Shown one piece after another: positions 27,999 through 37,260 of a stretch of 64,000 nucleotides of DNA (within the stretch, counting starts at the first letter, position 1; each line of letters starts with the position of its first letter). The stretch covers positions 186,001 to 250,000 of the forward strand of contig NZ_BATI01000006.1 in the NCBI RefSeq assembly GCF_000467105.1, in the 5' to 3' direction. The notes under the pieces were generated by a model. It had not been told where the DNA came from. It saw only the letters and a program-made list of their open reading frames with translations, and searched no databases. A program made the position numbers and the translations under genes. This stretch comes from Aquipseudomonas alcaligenes NBRC 14159. GTDB lineage: Bacteria; Pseudomonadota; Gammaproteobacteria; Pseudomonadales; Pseudomonadaceae.

Positions 27999-28120
27999 AG
28001 AAGCTGTTTTCAAAGCGTCACGAGCACAGTTATCCGCCAGGAACGATGTTGGCGCAGCAACGCTGCGCCAGCCCTCATCCCCCCTCGCTCCTGCGGCGTA
28101 AAACTTTGAAAGCAGCTTCT
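27999..28120. repeat. 122-bp MITE-like element bounded by 17-bp inverted repeats
   Basis: The ends (27999-28015 and 28104-28120) are complementary at 16 of 17 positions: AGAAGCTGTTTTCAAAG against CTTTGAAAGCAGCTTCT. Inside lies a perfect hairpin TGGCGCAGC-AAC-GCTGCGCCA. No clear target-site duplication was seen. It sits in the acnB leader; it could be a mobile miniature repeat or a structured leader. Confidence 0.6.
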
Positions 28121-28236
28121 AGTATGAGGCTGTCGACACGTCGGCCAGTGCGCTCACAAAGCGCAGCGGCGCAATGTGCGACGGTTTTATGGATGAGCGT
28201 TGCGGGCCGCCGCGACCACTGATGAGGGTAATAACT

Positions 28237-30846
28237 GTGCTTGAAGCCTATCGCAAACACGTAGAAGAGCGCGCCGCTCTGGGGATCGTTCCTCAGCCGC
28301 TGAACGCCGAGCAAACTGCAGGCCTGGTCGAGCTGCTGAAGAATCCGCCGGCTGGCGAAGAAGCCTTCCTCGTTGACCTGATCACCAACCGTGTTCCGCC
28401 GGGTGTGGACGAAGCCGCCTACGTCAAGGCCGGTTTCCTCTCCGCTCTGGCCAAGGGCGAAGCCAGCTCCCCGCTGATCGACAAGAAGCGTGCCGTCGAA
28501 CTGCTGGGCACCATGCAGGGCGGCTACAACATCGCCACCATGGTCGAGCTGCTGGACAGCGCCGAGCTGGCCGAAGTGGCCGCCGAGCAACTCAAGCACA
28601 CCCTGCTGATGTTCGACGCCTTCCACGACGTCGCCGAGCGCGCCAAGAAGGGCAACGCCGCCGCCAAGGCCGTGATGCAGTCCTGGGCTGACGGCGAGTG
28701 GTTCACCAAGCGTCCGGCCGTACCGGAAAAAGTCACCCTGACCGTGTTCAAGGTCACCGGCGAAACCAACACCGACGACCTGTCGCCGGCTCCGGATGCC
28801 TGGTCCCGCCCGGACATCCCGCTGCACGCCCTGGCCATGCTGAAAATGGCCCGCGACGGCATCAACCCGGATCAGCCGGGTTCCGTTGGCCCGATCAAGC
28901 AGATGGAAGCGCTGAAAGCCAAAGGCTTCCCGGTTGCCTACGTTGGTGACGTGGTCGGTACCGGTTCCTCCCGTAAGTCCGCCACCAACTCGGTGCTGTG
29001 GTTCTTCGGCGACGACATCCCCTACGTGCCGAACAAGCGCGCCGGTGGTTTCTGCTTCGGCACCAAGATCGCCCCGATCTTCTACAACACCATGGAAGAC
29101 GCCGGCGCCCTGCCGATCGAATTCGACTGCACCAACCTGGCCATGGGCGACGTCATCGACGTGTACCCGATCAAGGGCGAAGTGCGCCGTAACGGCAGCG
29201 ACGAACTGGTCACCAGCTTCCAGCTGAAGACCGACGTACTGCTCGACGAAGTCCGCGCCGGCGGCCGTATCCCGCTGATCGTCGGCCGCGGCCTGACCGA
29301 GAAGGCGCGTGCCGAGCTGGGCCTGGCCCCGTCCACCCTGTTCAAGAAGCCGGAATCCCCGGTCGACAGCGGCAAGGGCTTCACCCTGGCGCAGAAGATG
29401 GTTGGCCGTGCCTGCGGTCTGCCGGAAGGCAAGGGCGTGCGTCCGGGCACCTACTGCGAACCGAAGATGACCACCGTCGGCTCCCAGGACACCACCGGCC
29501 CGATGACCCGCGACGAGCTGAAGGACCTGGCTTGCCTGGGCTTCTCCGCCGACCTGGTGATGCAGTCCTTCTGCCACACCGCGGCCTATCCGAAGCCGAT
29601 CGACGTCAAGACCCACCACACCCTGCCGGACTTCATCATGACCCGCGGCGGCGTGTCCCTGCGTCCGGGCGACGGCATCATCCACAGCTGGCTGAACCGC
29701 ATGCTGCTGCCGGACACCGTCGGCACCGGTGGTGACTCGCACACCCGCTTCCCGCTGGGTATCTCCTTCCCGGCCGGTTCCGGCCTGGTGGCCTTCGCCG
29801 CCGCCACCGGCGTGATGCCGCTGGACATGCCGGAATCCGTACTGGTGCGCTTCAAGGGCAAGCTGCAACCGGGCATCACCCTGCGTGACCTGGTCCATGC
29901 CATCCCCTACTACGCCATCCAGGCCGGCCTGCTGACCGTCGAGAAGAAAGGCAAGAAGAACATCTTCTCCGGCCGCATCCTCGAGATCGAAGGTCTGAAC
30001 GAGCTGACCGTCGAGCAGGCTTTCGAGCTGTCCGACGCCTCCGCCGAGCGTTCCGCTGCCGGTTGCACCATCAAGCTGCCGGAAAGCGCCATCGCCGAGT
30101 ACCTGAAGTCCAACATCACCATGCTGCGCTGGATGATCGGCGAGGGTTATGGCGATGCCCGTACCCTGGAGCGTCGCGCCCAGGCCATGGAAGCCTGGCT
30201 GGCCAACCCTCAACTGCTGGAAGCCGACAAGGACGCCGAGTACGCCGCCGTGATCGAGATCGATCTGGCCGACGTCAAGGAGCCGATCCTGTGCGCCCCG
30301 AACGATCCGGACGACGCCCGCCTGCTGTCCAGCGTGCAGGGTCGCAAGATCGATGAAGTGTTCATCGGTTCGTGCATGACCAACATCGGTCACTTCCGCG
30401 CTGCCGGCAAGCTGCTGGACAAGGTCAAGGGTGGTATCCCAACCCGCCTGTGGCTGGCTCCGCCGACCAAGATGGACCAGCACCAGCTGACCGAGGAAGG
30501 CTACTACGGCATCTACGGCAAGGCCGGCGCCCGCATGGAAATGCCGGGTTGCTCGCTGTGCATGGGTAACCAGGCACGCGTGCAGACCGGTGCCACCGTG
30601 GTCTCCACCTCTACCCGTAACTTCCCGAACCGCCTGGGCGACGCCACTGACGTCTTCCTGGCCTCGGCCGAGCTGGCCGCCGTTTCCTCGATCATCGGCA
30701 AGCTGCCGACCGTCGAGGAGTACATGGCCTACGCGAAGGATATCGACAGCATGGCTGCCGACATCTACCGCTACCTGAGCTTCGACCAGATCGCCGAGTA
30801 CCGCGAAGCCGCGGCCAACGCGAAGATCCCGGTCATCCAGGCCTGA
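28237..30846 (+). CDS. acnB: Aconitate hydratase B
   Basis: An 869-residue TCA-cycle enzyme interconverting citrate and isocitrate. It has the AcnB order: N-terminal HEAT-like domain, swivel domain, then catalytic domains. Cluster ligands are visible in [11 protein letters not shown] and PGCSLCMGN. The start is GTG ([15 protein letters not shown] in frame) with GAGGG 8-9 bases upstream; an ATG at 28174 would add unrelated residues. Codon use is strongly biased, as in highly expressed genes. AcnB apo-protein can bind RNA in some bacteria. Confidence 0.97.
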   Translation: MLEAYRKHVEERAALGIVPQPLNAEQTAGLVELLKNPPAGEEAFLVDLITNRVPPGVDEAAYVKAGFLSALAKGEASSPLIDKKRAVELLGTMQGGYNIATMVELLDSAELAEVAAEQLKHTLLMFDAFHDVAERAKKGNAAAKAVMQSWADGEWFTKRPAVPEKVTLTVFKVTGETNTDDLSPAPDAWSRPDIPLHALAMLKMARDGINPDQPGSVGPIKQMEALKAKGFPVAYVGDVVGTGSSRKSATNSVLWFFGDDIPYVPNKRAGGFCFGTKIAPIFYNTMEDAGALPIEFDCTNLAMGDVIDVYPIKGEVRRNGSDELVTSFQLKTDVLLDEVRAGGRIPLIVGRGLTEKARAELGLAPSTLFKKPESPVDSGKGFTLAQKMVGRACGLPEGKGVRPGTYCEPKMTTVGSQDTTGPMTRDELKDLACLGFSADLVMQSFCHTAAYPKPIDVKTHHTLPDFIMTRGGVSLRPGDGIIHSWLNRMLLPDTVGTGGDSHTRFPLGISFPAGSGLVAFAAATGVMPLDMPESVLVRFKGKLQPGITLRDLVHAIPYYAIQAGLLTVEKKGKKNIFSGRILEIEGLNELTVEQAFELSDASAERSAAGCTIKLPESAIAEYLKSNITMLRWMIGEGYGDARTLERRAQAMEAWLANPQLLEADKDAEYAAVIEIDLADVKEPILCAPNDPDDARLLSSVQGRKIDEVFIGSCMTNIGHFRAAGKLLDKVKGGIPTRLWLAPPTKMDQHQLTEEGYYGIYGKAGARMEMPGCSLCMGNQARVQTGATVVSTSTRNFPNRLGDATDVFLASAELAAVSSIIGKLPTVEEYMAYAKDIDSMAADIYRYLSFDQIAEYREAAANAKIPVIQA

Positions 30847-30862
30847 GCCTAGCCGAGTGAAC

Positions 30863-30888
30863 AAGCCCCGCCCCGTGCGGGGCTTTTT
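30863..30888 (+). terminator. acnB terminator
   Basis: Stem AAGCCCCGC/GCGGGGCTT with a CCCGT loop followed by T run. Confidence 0.9.
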
Positions 30889-30962
30889 CTTGATGCAAAG
30901 CAGCACCCGGCGGGCTCGCGCCCGGTTAGAGTGCCGCATAACCACACACTGGGAGTGAAACG

Positions 30963-31175
30963 ATGAAACGCCATCTCTGTATCGCCGCGCTGTGTCTGCT
31001 GGGCCTTACCGGCTGCGCCAGCGAGTACATCATCACCACCAACGACGGGCAGATGCTCACCAGCTACGGCAAGCCGGAACTGGACAAAGATACCGGCATG
31101 CTCGAGTTCGAGGACAGCGAGGGTCGCAAGCAGCAGATCCCGCAGACCCAGGTCAGGCAGATGCTGGAACGCTGA
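30963..31175 (+). CDS. YgdI/YgdR family lipoprotein
   Basis: A 70-residue lipoprotein: signal peptide with lipobox LTGC (Cys about 18), then a compact SH3-like domain (ASEYIITTNDGQMLTSYGKPELDKDTG, GRKQQIPQTQVRQM) typical of the YgdI/YgdR family (DUF903). Function unknown; envelope location. Its own short unit with GGGAGTG upstream and a terminator after it. Confidence 0.88.
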   Translation: MKRHLCIAALCLLGLTGCASEYIITTNDGQMLTSYGKPELDKDTGMLEFEDSEGRKQQIPQTQVRQMLER

Positions 31176-31190
31176 GTTCGCAGCACCCTC

Positions 31191-31218
31191 CTAACCCCGC
31201 TTCGGCGGGGTTAGTTTT
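31191..31218 (+). terminator. Terminator after the YgdI/YgdR gene
   Basis: Perfect 10-bp stem CTAACCCCGC/GCGGGGTTAG with TTCG tetraloop, then TTTT. It ends 4 bp before the nasS sigma-54 promoter. Confidence 0.88.
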
Positions 31219-31221
31219 GTC

Positions 31222-31237
31222 TGGCACATCGTTTGCT
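31222..31237 (+). promoter_or_regulatory. Sigma-54 promoter of nasST
   Basis: TGGCACATCGTTTGCT: the -24 GG and -12 GC are separated by exactly 10 bp, and TGGCAC matches the consensus fully. Predicted start near 31248, about 10 nt before the leader hairpin. Implies RpoN and an activator such as NtrC. Confidence 0.75.
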
Positions 31238-31257
31238 TGGTCCACCGCAACAGGCTG

Positions 31258-31337
31258 ACACCAACGGCGGTGACAGCGCTCAGACAATGGCGTCGTTTCC
31301 CGCGGGCACTGGCTGCACGCGTGAGCGACGCCTTTTT
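31258..31337 (+). promoter_or_regulatory. NasT-type leader: hexaloop hairpin plus terminator before nasS
   Basis: First hairpin CACC-AACGGC-GGTG (31259-31272) has a six-base loop with A at position 1 and G at position 4, the pattern ANTAR proteins read. A terminator follows: GGCGTCG (31289-31295) pairs with CGACGCC (31326-31332), then TTTTT. The second hexaloop hairpin is only weakly recognisable here. The 16-base segment ACACCAACGGCGGTGA is identical in the nrtA leader. Confidence 0.65.
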
Positions 31338-31360
31338 GTTCAACGGCGGAACAAACCACG

Positions 31361-32575
31361 ATGACCGATACCAGCAATACCCGTAGCGATGCCCTGGCCT
31401 GGGTCGCCGGCAGCGATGCCCCGGAAAAGAGCGCACTGAATCTGGGCTTCATGGCCCTGACCGACTCCGCCTCGCTGATCGTCGCCGCCACGCAGGGCTT
31501 CGCCCAGCCCTACGGCCTGACCCTCAACCTGCAGCGCCAGGCCTCCTGGGCCGGCCTGCGCGACCGCCTGCTGAGCGGCGAGCTGGATGCCGCGCAGATG
31601 CTCTACGGCCAGGTCTACGGCATCGACCAGGGGCTCGGTGGCCCGGCCACGGAGATGGCCATCCTCATGGGCCTGTGCCAGAACGGCCAGGCCATCAACC
31701 TGTCGCAGCCGCTCAAACAGGCCGGCGTGACCAGTGCCGAGGCACTCGCCGCACGTGTGCGCCAAGGTGGTGCAAAGCTCACCTTCGCCCAGACCTTCCC
31801 TACCGGTACCCACGCCATGTGGCTGTACTACTGGCTGGCGGCCCAGGGCATCCATCCGCTGGAGGATGTCAGCACCGTGGTAGTGCCCCCTTCGCAGATG
31901 GTCGCCCACCTGCGCGCGGCCCGTATCGACGGCTTCTGCGCCGGTGGCCCCTGGGGCGCCCTGGCGGTCGAGGAGGACCAGGGCTTCACCCTGGCCACCA
32001 GCCAGGACATCTGGGCCGACCACCCGGAAAAGGTGCTCGGCGTGACCCGTGAATTCGCCGAGCAGTACCCCAACACCGCCCGCGCCCTGACCATGGCCGT
32101 GCTGGAAGCCAGCCGCTTCATCGACGAGAGCGAAGAGAACAAGCGCGGCACCGCGCAGCTGATCAGCGGCAGCGAATACGTCGACGCACCGCTTTCGGCG
32201 ATTCAGCCGCGCTTCCTCGGCCAGTACGAGGACGGCCTGGGCCACGCCTGGCTGGACGCCCACCCGCTGCGCTTCTTCGCCGGCGGCGAGGTGAACATGC
32301 CGTGGCTGTCCGATGGCATCTGGTTCCTCACCCAGTTCCGCCGCTGGGGCCTGCTCAAGGACGATCCGGACTACCTCGGCATCGCCCGCCGCATCCATCG
32401 ACTGGACCTCTACCGCAGCGCCGCCGAAGCCCTCGGCATCGCGGTGCCGGAGCAGCCGATGCGCACCTCCACCCTGCTCGACGGCAGCGTCTGGGACGGC
32501 AGCGACCCGGCCGGCTACGCCCGCTCCTTTGCCATCCATGCGCGCGCCGACGGTGCCGCCGCCATCGCCCTGTAA
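31361..32575 (+). CDS. nasS: NasS nitrate-sensing protein
   Basis: A 404-residue NrtA/CmpA-family binding protein without a signal peptide, so cytosolic. It keeps the ligand-binding core seen in the NrtA of this window (FAQTFPTGTHAMWLYYWLA, IWADHPEKVLG, GIWFLTQFRRWGLLKDDPDY). In characterised NasS-NasT systems, NasS without nitrate holds the antiterminator NasT, and nitrate frees it. It is followed after 20 bp by nasT. Distinct from the TAT-exported paralogue at 37935-39218. Confidence 0.92.
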   Translation: MTDTSNTRSDALAWVAGSDAPEKSALNLGFMALTDSASLIVAATQGFAQPYGLTLNLQRQASWAGLRDRLLSGELDAAQMLYGQVYGIDQGLGGPATEMAILMGLCQNGQAINLSQPLKQAGVTSAEALAARVRQGGAKLTFAQTFPTGTHAMWLYYWLAAQGIHPLEDVSTVVVPPSQMVAHLRAARIDGFCAGGPWGALAVEEDQGFTLATSQDIWADHPEKVLGVTREFAEQYPNTARALTMAVLEASRFIDESEENKRGTAQLISGSEYVDAPLSAIQPRFLGQYEDGLGHAWLDAHPLRFFAGGEVNMPWLSDGIWFLTQFRRWGLLKDDPDYLGIARRIHRLDLYRSAAEALGIAVPEQPMRTSTLLDGSVWDGSDPAGYARSFAIHARADGAAAIAL

Positions 32576-32595
32576 CGGACCGAGATAACCGCCAG

Positions 32596-33174
32596 ATGCT
32601 ACGCATACTCCTGATCAACGATACGCCGAAGAAGGTCGGTCGCCTGAAGAGCGCGCTGGTCGAGGCCGGCTTCGAGGTGATCGACGAATCCGGCCTGACC
32701 ATCGACCTGCCCGAGCGGGTCGAGGCGGTGCGCCCCGACGTGGTACTGATCGATACCGAATCGCCCGGTCGCGACGTGATGGAACAGGTGGTGCTGGTCA
32801 GCCGTGACCAGCCGCGCCCGATCGTCATGTTCACCGACGAGCACGACCCGCAGGTGATGCGCCAGGCCATTCAGTCCGGGGTCAGCGCCTACATCGTCGA
32901 AGGCATCCAGGCCGACCGCCTGCAGCCGATCCTCGACGTGGCCATGGCCCGTTTCGAGAGCGACCAAGCCCTGCGCGCCCAGCTGCAGGCCCGCGACGCC
33001 CAGCTGGCGGAACGCAAGCGCATCGAGCTGGCCAAGGGCCTGCTGATGAAGATGAAGAGCTGCAACGAGGAAGATGCCTATACCCTGATGCGCCGCCAGG
33101 CCATGAGCCGTCAGCAGAAGCTGATCCAGGTGGCCGAGCAGATCATCGCCATGCACGATATGCTCGGAAATTAG
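32596..33174 (+). CDS. nasT: NasT, ANTAR-type antiterminator
   Basis: A 192-residue regulator with an N-terminal receiver-like domain (about 1-120, Asp in VVLIDTESPG) and a C-terminal ANTAR RNA-binding domain (about 130-190; RIELAKGLLMKMKSCNEEDAYTLMRRQAM). It binds paired hexaloop hairpins in leaders and prevents termination when NasS releases it. Two such leaders lie in the window, one on its own operon. Start ATG has a weak ribosome site. Confidence 0.93.
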   Translation: MLRILLINDTPKKVGRLKSALVEAGFEVIDESGLTIDLPERVEAVRPDVVLIDTESPGRDVMEQVVLVSRDQPRPIVMFTDEHDPQVMRQAIQSGVSAYIVEGIQADRLQPILDVAMARFESDQALRAQLQARDAQLAERKRIELAKGLLMKMKSCNEEDAYTLMRRQAMSRQQKLIQVAEQIIAMHDMLGN

Positions 33175-33199
33175 GTAGGTCTGTTTCCGAGGAAGTTTC

Positions 33200-33649
33200 A
33201 TGCAAACAAGCAACATTGAGCGTTTCGATCAGGCCACAGGCTTGATCTTCGCCCAGCTGTACTCAGAGTTTCCGCGGCGAACGACTCTTACCTCTGGAGT
33301 CTTGGAGCCGATGATTAGAAGCATCGTCGCTGACTCCGACTGGCTTACAGAATTGAGCGCAAAAGAGAGCTTCTTTAGCAATACGATGGATTGGCTGCTT
33401 CAAGCCGGCTTCATATGGCATCACGAAAAGCAAAGTACATTTCCAACCCAATATCTTGGATGCGTGCTGACTACAAAGGCTCTGGAGGCTCTCAAAGCAA
33501 CGCCCGCCTCCTTATCCGGAGAAAGTCTCGGCCAATCTCTTAAAGAAGCGGCAACCTCTGGTCTGCTCGACTCCCTGAAAGGGCTCACCAATGAGGTACT
33601 AAGCAAAGGAGTACATATGGCAGTTGGCGCGGCGCAATCTTGGACCTGA
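33200..33649 (+). CDS. Orphan low-GC protein, possible winged-helix
   Basis: A 149-residue protein with no recognised family. The gene is clearly lower in GC (roughly half) than its neighbours and uses A/T-ending codons freely, suggesting recent acquisition. Residues about 45-100 (FFSNTMDWLLQAGFIW...LTTKALEALKATP) look like a winged-helix domain, and the C-terminus (LLDSLKGLTNEVLSKGVHMAVGAAQ) is an amphipathic to hydrophobic helix. GAGGAAG sits just upstream of the ATG. It lies between nasT and a PLP decarboxylase, with no other foreign gene or mobile-element end visible. Function unknown. Confidence 0.7.
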   Translation: MQTSNIERFDQATGLIFAQLYSEFPRRTTLTSGVLEPMIRSIVADSDWLTELSAKESFFSNTMDWLLQAGFIWHHEKQSTFPTQYLGCVLTTKALEALKATPASLSGESLGQSLKEAATSGLLDSLKGLTNEVLSKGVHMAVGAAQSWT

Positions 33650-33809
33650 CCCGCAAGATGCTACTGTGCCGCCCATAACCACAACTGTACTGGCCAACCT
33701 AAGCACCGGAGCATCACTGTTCCGCTCAACTACATAGAAGCCTGTATCTGCCGGCCCGCTGTGCCACTCGATTAGGGTAGAACCATCTTCCCCCTGCCGA
33801 GTACGCACC

Positions 33810-35156
33810 ATGAACGAACGCCAGCTGCTAGCCGAGGCCGACCGCCGCGCCCTCGCCTATTTCGATAGCAGCGCCCAGCGCCGGGTATACCCCGATGCCC
33901 CGGCCATCGCTGCCCTTAGCGCCTTCGAGCAGCCCCTGCCCGAGTCTGGACAGGACGCCCAGGGGGTGCTGCAGCAGCTCGACGAAGTCGGCTCGCCGGC
34001 CACCGTGGCCAGCAACGGCCCGCGCTACTTCGGCTTCGTCATCGGCGCCACCCTCCCCGCCGCTGCGGCTGCCGAGCGCCTGGTGCTGGCCTGGGACCAG
34101 TGCGCTTCCTCATTCGACAACTCGCCGGTCGCCGACCGCCTGGAGAAGGTCGCCGGGCGCTGGGTCTGCGAAGCCCTCGGCCTGCCCCGCGAAAGTGCGG
34201 TCGGCTTCGGCACCAGCGCCACCGCCTGCACCCTGGCCTGCCTCTCCGCCGCCCGCCGCACGCTGCTGGCCCGCCTAGGCTGGGACTTCGATGCCGACGG
34301 CCTGATGGGCGCGCCGGAGATCCGCGTGGTGCTCTCGGAATCCGCGCACATCACGGTGAAGAAGGCCCTGCGCATTCTCGGCTTCGGCATGAACCGCCTG
34401 CACTACGCCGCGGTCGATGCCCACGGGCGCATCGATCCGGCGCGCCTGCCGGCGCTGGACGCGCGCACCCTGCTGATCCTGCAGGCCGGCGAAGTCAACA
34501 CCGGCGAGTTCGACCACTTCGCCGAGCTGATCCCCAGGGCCCGCGAGGCCGGCGCCTGGGTACATGTCGACGGCGCCTTCGGCCTGTGGGCCAGAGCCTC
34601 CTCCTCGGCGCACCTGGCCGAGGGCGTGGAGCTGGCCGACAGCTGGACCAGCGACGGCCACAAGTGGCTGAACACCCCCTATGACAGCGCCATGGCAATC
34701 TGCCGCGACGCCGACGCCCTGGCCGCGGCGATGAACAGCGACGCCGCCTACGCCACGGCGAGCAAGGACGCGCAGAAGAATCTGACCCTGGAATTCTCCC
34801 GCCGCGCCCGCGGCGTGGCGATCTGGGCGGCGCTGGCCAGCCTCGGCCGCGACGGCCTGCGCGAGATGATCGACCGCCATATCCGCCAGGCCGGCGAGCT
34901 GGCCGAGGCGCTGCGCGCCGGTGGCTACCAGGTGCTCAACCGCGTAGTACTCAACCAGGTGCTGGTGCGCGGCGACTCGGATGAGCAGACCCTCGCCATC
35001 CGCGAGGCAGCCCAGGCATCGGGCGAGGTCTGGTTCGGTCCGACCGTCTGGCAGGGCCGCCCGGCGTTTCGCCTGAGCCTGTCGTCATGGCGCACCCGGG
35101 ACGCGGACGTGCAGACCCTGGCCGATCTGCTGCTGCGCCTGAAGCGACAGCTCTGA
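33810..35156 (+). CDS. PLP-dependent decarboxylase family protein (group II)
   Basis: A 448-residue fold-type I PLP enzyme of the aromatic-amino-acid/glutamate decarboxylase group. The PLP lysine is in SDGHKWLNTPYD (about 289), and the Asp binding the pyridine nitrogen is in VHVDGAFGLW. FGTSATACTLACL is the phosphate loop. The substrate cannot be told from the sequence. The region immediately upstream (33650-33809) is low GC and holds no supported gene. Confidence 0.85.
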   Translation: MNERQLLAEADRRALAYFDSSAQRRVYPDAPAIAALSAFEQPLPESGQDAQGVLQQLDEVGSPATVASNGPRYFGFVIGATLPAAAAAERLVLAWDQCASSFDNSPVADRLEKVAGRWVCEALGLPRESAVGFGTSATACTLACLSAARRTLLARLGWDFDADGLMGAPEIRVVLSESAHITVKKALRILGFGMNRLHYAAVDAHGRIDPARLPALDARTLLILQAGEVNTGEFDHFAELIPRAREAGAWVHVDGAFGLWARASSSAHLAEGVELADSWTSDGHKWLNTPYDSAMAICRDADALAAAMNSDAAYATASKDAQKNLTLEFSRRARGVAIWAALASLGRDGLREMIDRHIRQAGELAEALRAGGYQVLNRVVLNQVLVRGDSDEQTLAIREAAQASGEVWFGPTVWQGRPAFRLSLSSWRTRDADVQTLADLLLRLKRQL

Positions 35157-35444
35157 CGCAGCAACTCCCCTCTAACACTCGTGGAAGAGGGCTGAGGGAG
35201 AGGGTGTTGGCTCACAGCCCCTCTCCCCAGCCCTCTCCCGTAAACGGGAGAGGGAGCCAAAACGAGCCGCATGTACCCGACCCGCTGTGCAGACACGCCC
35301 CTGATTCCAACAACTGCTCCGTCCCATTGCCGCAGAACTGCTCTGGACAACGGCAGGCCCGCCACCTTATCTTCGCGCCAGGCCACACACAGGTGGCCTG
35401 CGTCGCTCGGACGGTTCCGGGCGCTTACGTACTTCGAGGACAGC
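35157..35444 (+). other. Intergenic region before alaC with a hairpin repeat
   Basis: No gene is supported in these 288 bases. A perfect hairpin CCCTCTCCCG-TAAA-CGGGAGAGGG spans 35231-35254, preceded by a degenerate CCCCTCT.../...AGAGGG pair. This is a common type of Pseudomonas extragenic palindrome, and a related C/T-rich repeat occurs at 52227-52260. Confidence 0.55.
35231..35254. repeat. Extragenic palindrome
   Basis: 10-bp perfect inverted repeat with a 4-base loop (TAAA). Confidence 0.7.
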
Positions 35445-36701
35445 ATGGCTGACAATGCCAAGCGCCGCTTTGCGCGCATCGATCGTCTCCCCCCCTACGT
35501 TTTCAACATCACCGCCGAACTGAAGATGGCCGCCCGCCGCCGTGGCGAGGACATCATTGACTTCAGCATGGGCAATCCGGACGGCGCCACCCCGCCGCAT
35601 ATCGTCGAAAAGCTGGTGCAGGTCGCCCAGCGCGAAGACACCCACGGCTACTCCACCTCCCGCGGCATCCCGCGCCTGCGCCGCGCCATCTCGCGCTGGT
35701 ACAAGGACCGCTATGACGTGGAGATCGACCCGGAAAGCGAAGCCATCGTCACCATCGGTTCCAAGGAAGGTCTGGCGCACCTGATGCTGGCCACCCTGGA
35801 CCACGGCGACACCGTGCTGGTGCCCAACCCCAGCTACCCCATCCACATCTACGGCGCAGTGATCGCCGGCGCCCAGGTGCGCTCGGTGCCGCTGGTACCG
35901 GGTGTGGATTTCTTCGCCGAGCTGGAGCGGGCCATCCGCGAAGCCATTCCGAAACCGAAGATGATGATCCTCGGCTTTCCCTCCAATCCCACCGCGCAAT
36001 GCGTGGAGCTGGACTTCTTCGAGCGCGTGGTGGCCCTGGCCAAGCAGTACGACGTGCTGGTGATCCACGACCTGGCCTACGCCGACATCGTCTACGACGG
36101 CTGGAAAGCCCCGTCGATCATGCAGGTGCCGGGCGCCAAGGACATCGCCGTGGAGTTCTTCACCCTGTCCAAGAGCTACAACATGGCCGGCTGGCGTATC
36201 GGCTTCATGGTCGGTAATCCGGAGCTGGTCAGCGCTCTGGCGCGGATCAAGAGCTACCACGACTATGGCACCTTCACCCCGCTGCAGGTGGCGGCCATCG
36301 CCGCCCTGGAAGGCGACCAGCAGTGCGTGCGCGATATTGCCGAGCAGTACCGGCAGCGCCGCAACATGCTGGTCAAGGGCCTGCACGAGGCCGGCTGGAT
36401 GGTGGAGAAGCCCAAGGCCTCCATGTACATCTGGGCCAAGATCCCCGAGCCCTATGCCCATATGGGCTCGCTGGAGTTCGCCAAGAAGCTGCTGCTGGAG
36501 GCCAAGGTCTGCGTATCGCCGGGCCTGGGCTTCGGCGATTATGGCGACGACCATGTGCGCTTCGCCCTGATCGAGAACCAGGACCGTACCCGTCAGGCCA
36601 TCCGCGGCATCAAGGCGATGTTCCGCGCCGATGGCCTGCTCGAGGCACCGCCCGCCAAGCCGAAACGCGCCACCGGCAAGGCCAAGCCTGCGGCGGTGTA
36701 A
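35445..36701 (+). CDS. alaC: Alanine transaminase AlaC
   Basis: A 418-residue class I/II aminotransferase making alanine from pyruvate and glutamate. Visible marks are [46 protein letters not shown], and the PLP lysine in [14 protein letters not shown]-terminal tail is Lys/Ala-rich. The start has GAGGA 5 bases before the ATG; the longer frame from 35271 covers the repeat region and was rejected. Confidence 0.9.
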   Translation: MADNAKRRFARIDRLPPYVFNITAELKMAARRRGEDIIDFSMGNPDGATPPHIVEKLVQVAQREDTHGYSTSRGIPRLRRAISRWYKDRYDVEIDPESEAIVTIGSKEGLAHLMLATLDHGDTVLVPNPSYPIHIYGAVIAGAQVRSVPLVPGVDFFAELERAIREAIPKPKMMILGFPSNPTAQCVELDFFERVVALAKQYDVLVIHDLAYADIVYDGWKAPSIMQVPGAKDIAVEFFTLSKSYNMAGWRIGFMVGNPELVSALARIKSYHDYGTFTPLQVAAIAALEGDQQCVRDIAEQYRQRRNMLVKGLHEAGWMVEKPKASMYIWAKIPEPYAHMGSLEFAKKLLLEAKVCVSPGLGFGDYGDDHVRFALIENQDRTRQAIRGIKAMFRADGLLEAPPAKPKRATGKAKPAAV

Positions 36702-36708
36702 GAAGGCC

Positions 36709-36734
36709 AAGGCCCCGACCCGAGTCGGGGCCTT
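36709..36734. terminator. alaC terminator
   Basis: 11-bp stem AAGGCCCCGAC/GTCGGGGCCTT with a CCGA loop followed by TT; short T run, also usable by the convergent lipoprotein gene. Confidence 0.8.
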
Positions 36735-36740
36735 TTCATT

Positions 36741-37127
36741 TCAGCCCGAGTAATCCAGCGCCGTCCAGGCCCGTGACAGGTCGCTGGCAATGCTGCAGCC
36801 GGGCCGCTCCAGGGCCTCGCCGGCACCATGCGCCAAGCGTGTCACCTCACCCTCGCCACCGCGCTCGGTCAGCCACTGCAGGCGCCCGCAATTGGGCGTT
36901 TCGATCACGTAGCTGGCGGCGATGCTCGATTCCTGCCCCGGCAGCTTGACCACGTCGAGCACCCTGCCGGCCTCCTCGACCCGTTTGCCATCACGCACCA
37001 GTACGGCCCAAGCCGCGCCGCCCTCGATCACCAGGTAGGCACCGTTGGCCTTGGGTTGTTCCAGCTGCGGCTGGGCACAGCCCGCCAGCATGGCCAACAG
37101 CAGAAATGTCATCAGCTTGTGGTGCAT
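36741..37127 (-). CDS. Small lipoprotein of unknown function
   Basis: A 128-residue lipoprotein with lipobox LAGC (about Cys17). The mature part is a small beta-rich domain with two cysteines (PNCGRLQW, RPGCSIASD) that could form a disulfide. No family recognised. Its frame continues upstream to 37394, but the start at 37127 is the only one giving a signal peptide. Convergent with alaC, divergent from the gene at 37261. Confidence 0.75.
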   Translation of the reverse strand: MHHKLMTFLLLAMLAGCAQPQLEQPKANGAYLVIEGGAAWAVLVRDGKRVEEAGRVLDVVKLPGQESSIAASYVIETPNCGRLQWLTERGGEGEVTRLAHGAGEALERPGCSIASDLSRAWTALDYSG

Positions 37128-37260
37128 ATAAGCGACTCCTGTTCCGACTTCGGTTGCGATGCGCCGACGGCACTTGAGCTGTACTATTATCCAGTAGTGT
37201 TTATTTGTACAGTACTTTTCATTTACTCTTGTGCGGCCCTGGAACCCGAGGAGATCGACC

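Larger units (their letters stand above)
27793..28236 (+). promoter_or_regulatory. acnB upstream region with long leader
   Basis: These 444 bases before acnB hold a possible 27-codon ORF (27859-27942), a candidate sigma-70 promoter (27939-27967), and a 122-bp inverted-repeat element (27999-28120) inside the predicted leader. The acnB ribosome site GAGGG is at 28224-28228. No larger gene is supported. Confidence 0.5.

Noticed and set aside
28075..30945. A 956-codon open frame on the minus strand through acnB
   Set aside because: It is exactly antisense to acnB, rich in His, Gly, Gln and Ala without any recognisable domain; an artefact of high-GC codon bias.
33599..33811. 70-codon minus-strand frame in the low-GC gap before the decarboxylase
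   Set aside because: No ribosome site, overlaps the decarboxylase start and the orphan gene end, and the translation matches nothing; a gene remnant cannot be excluded.
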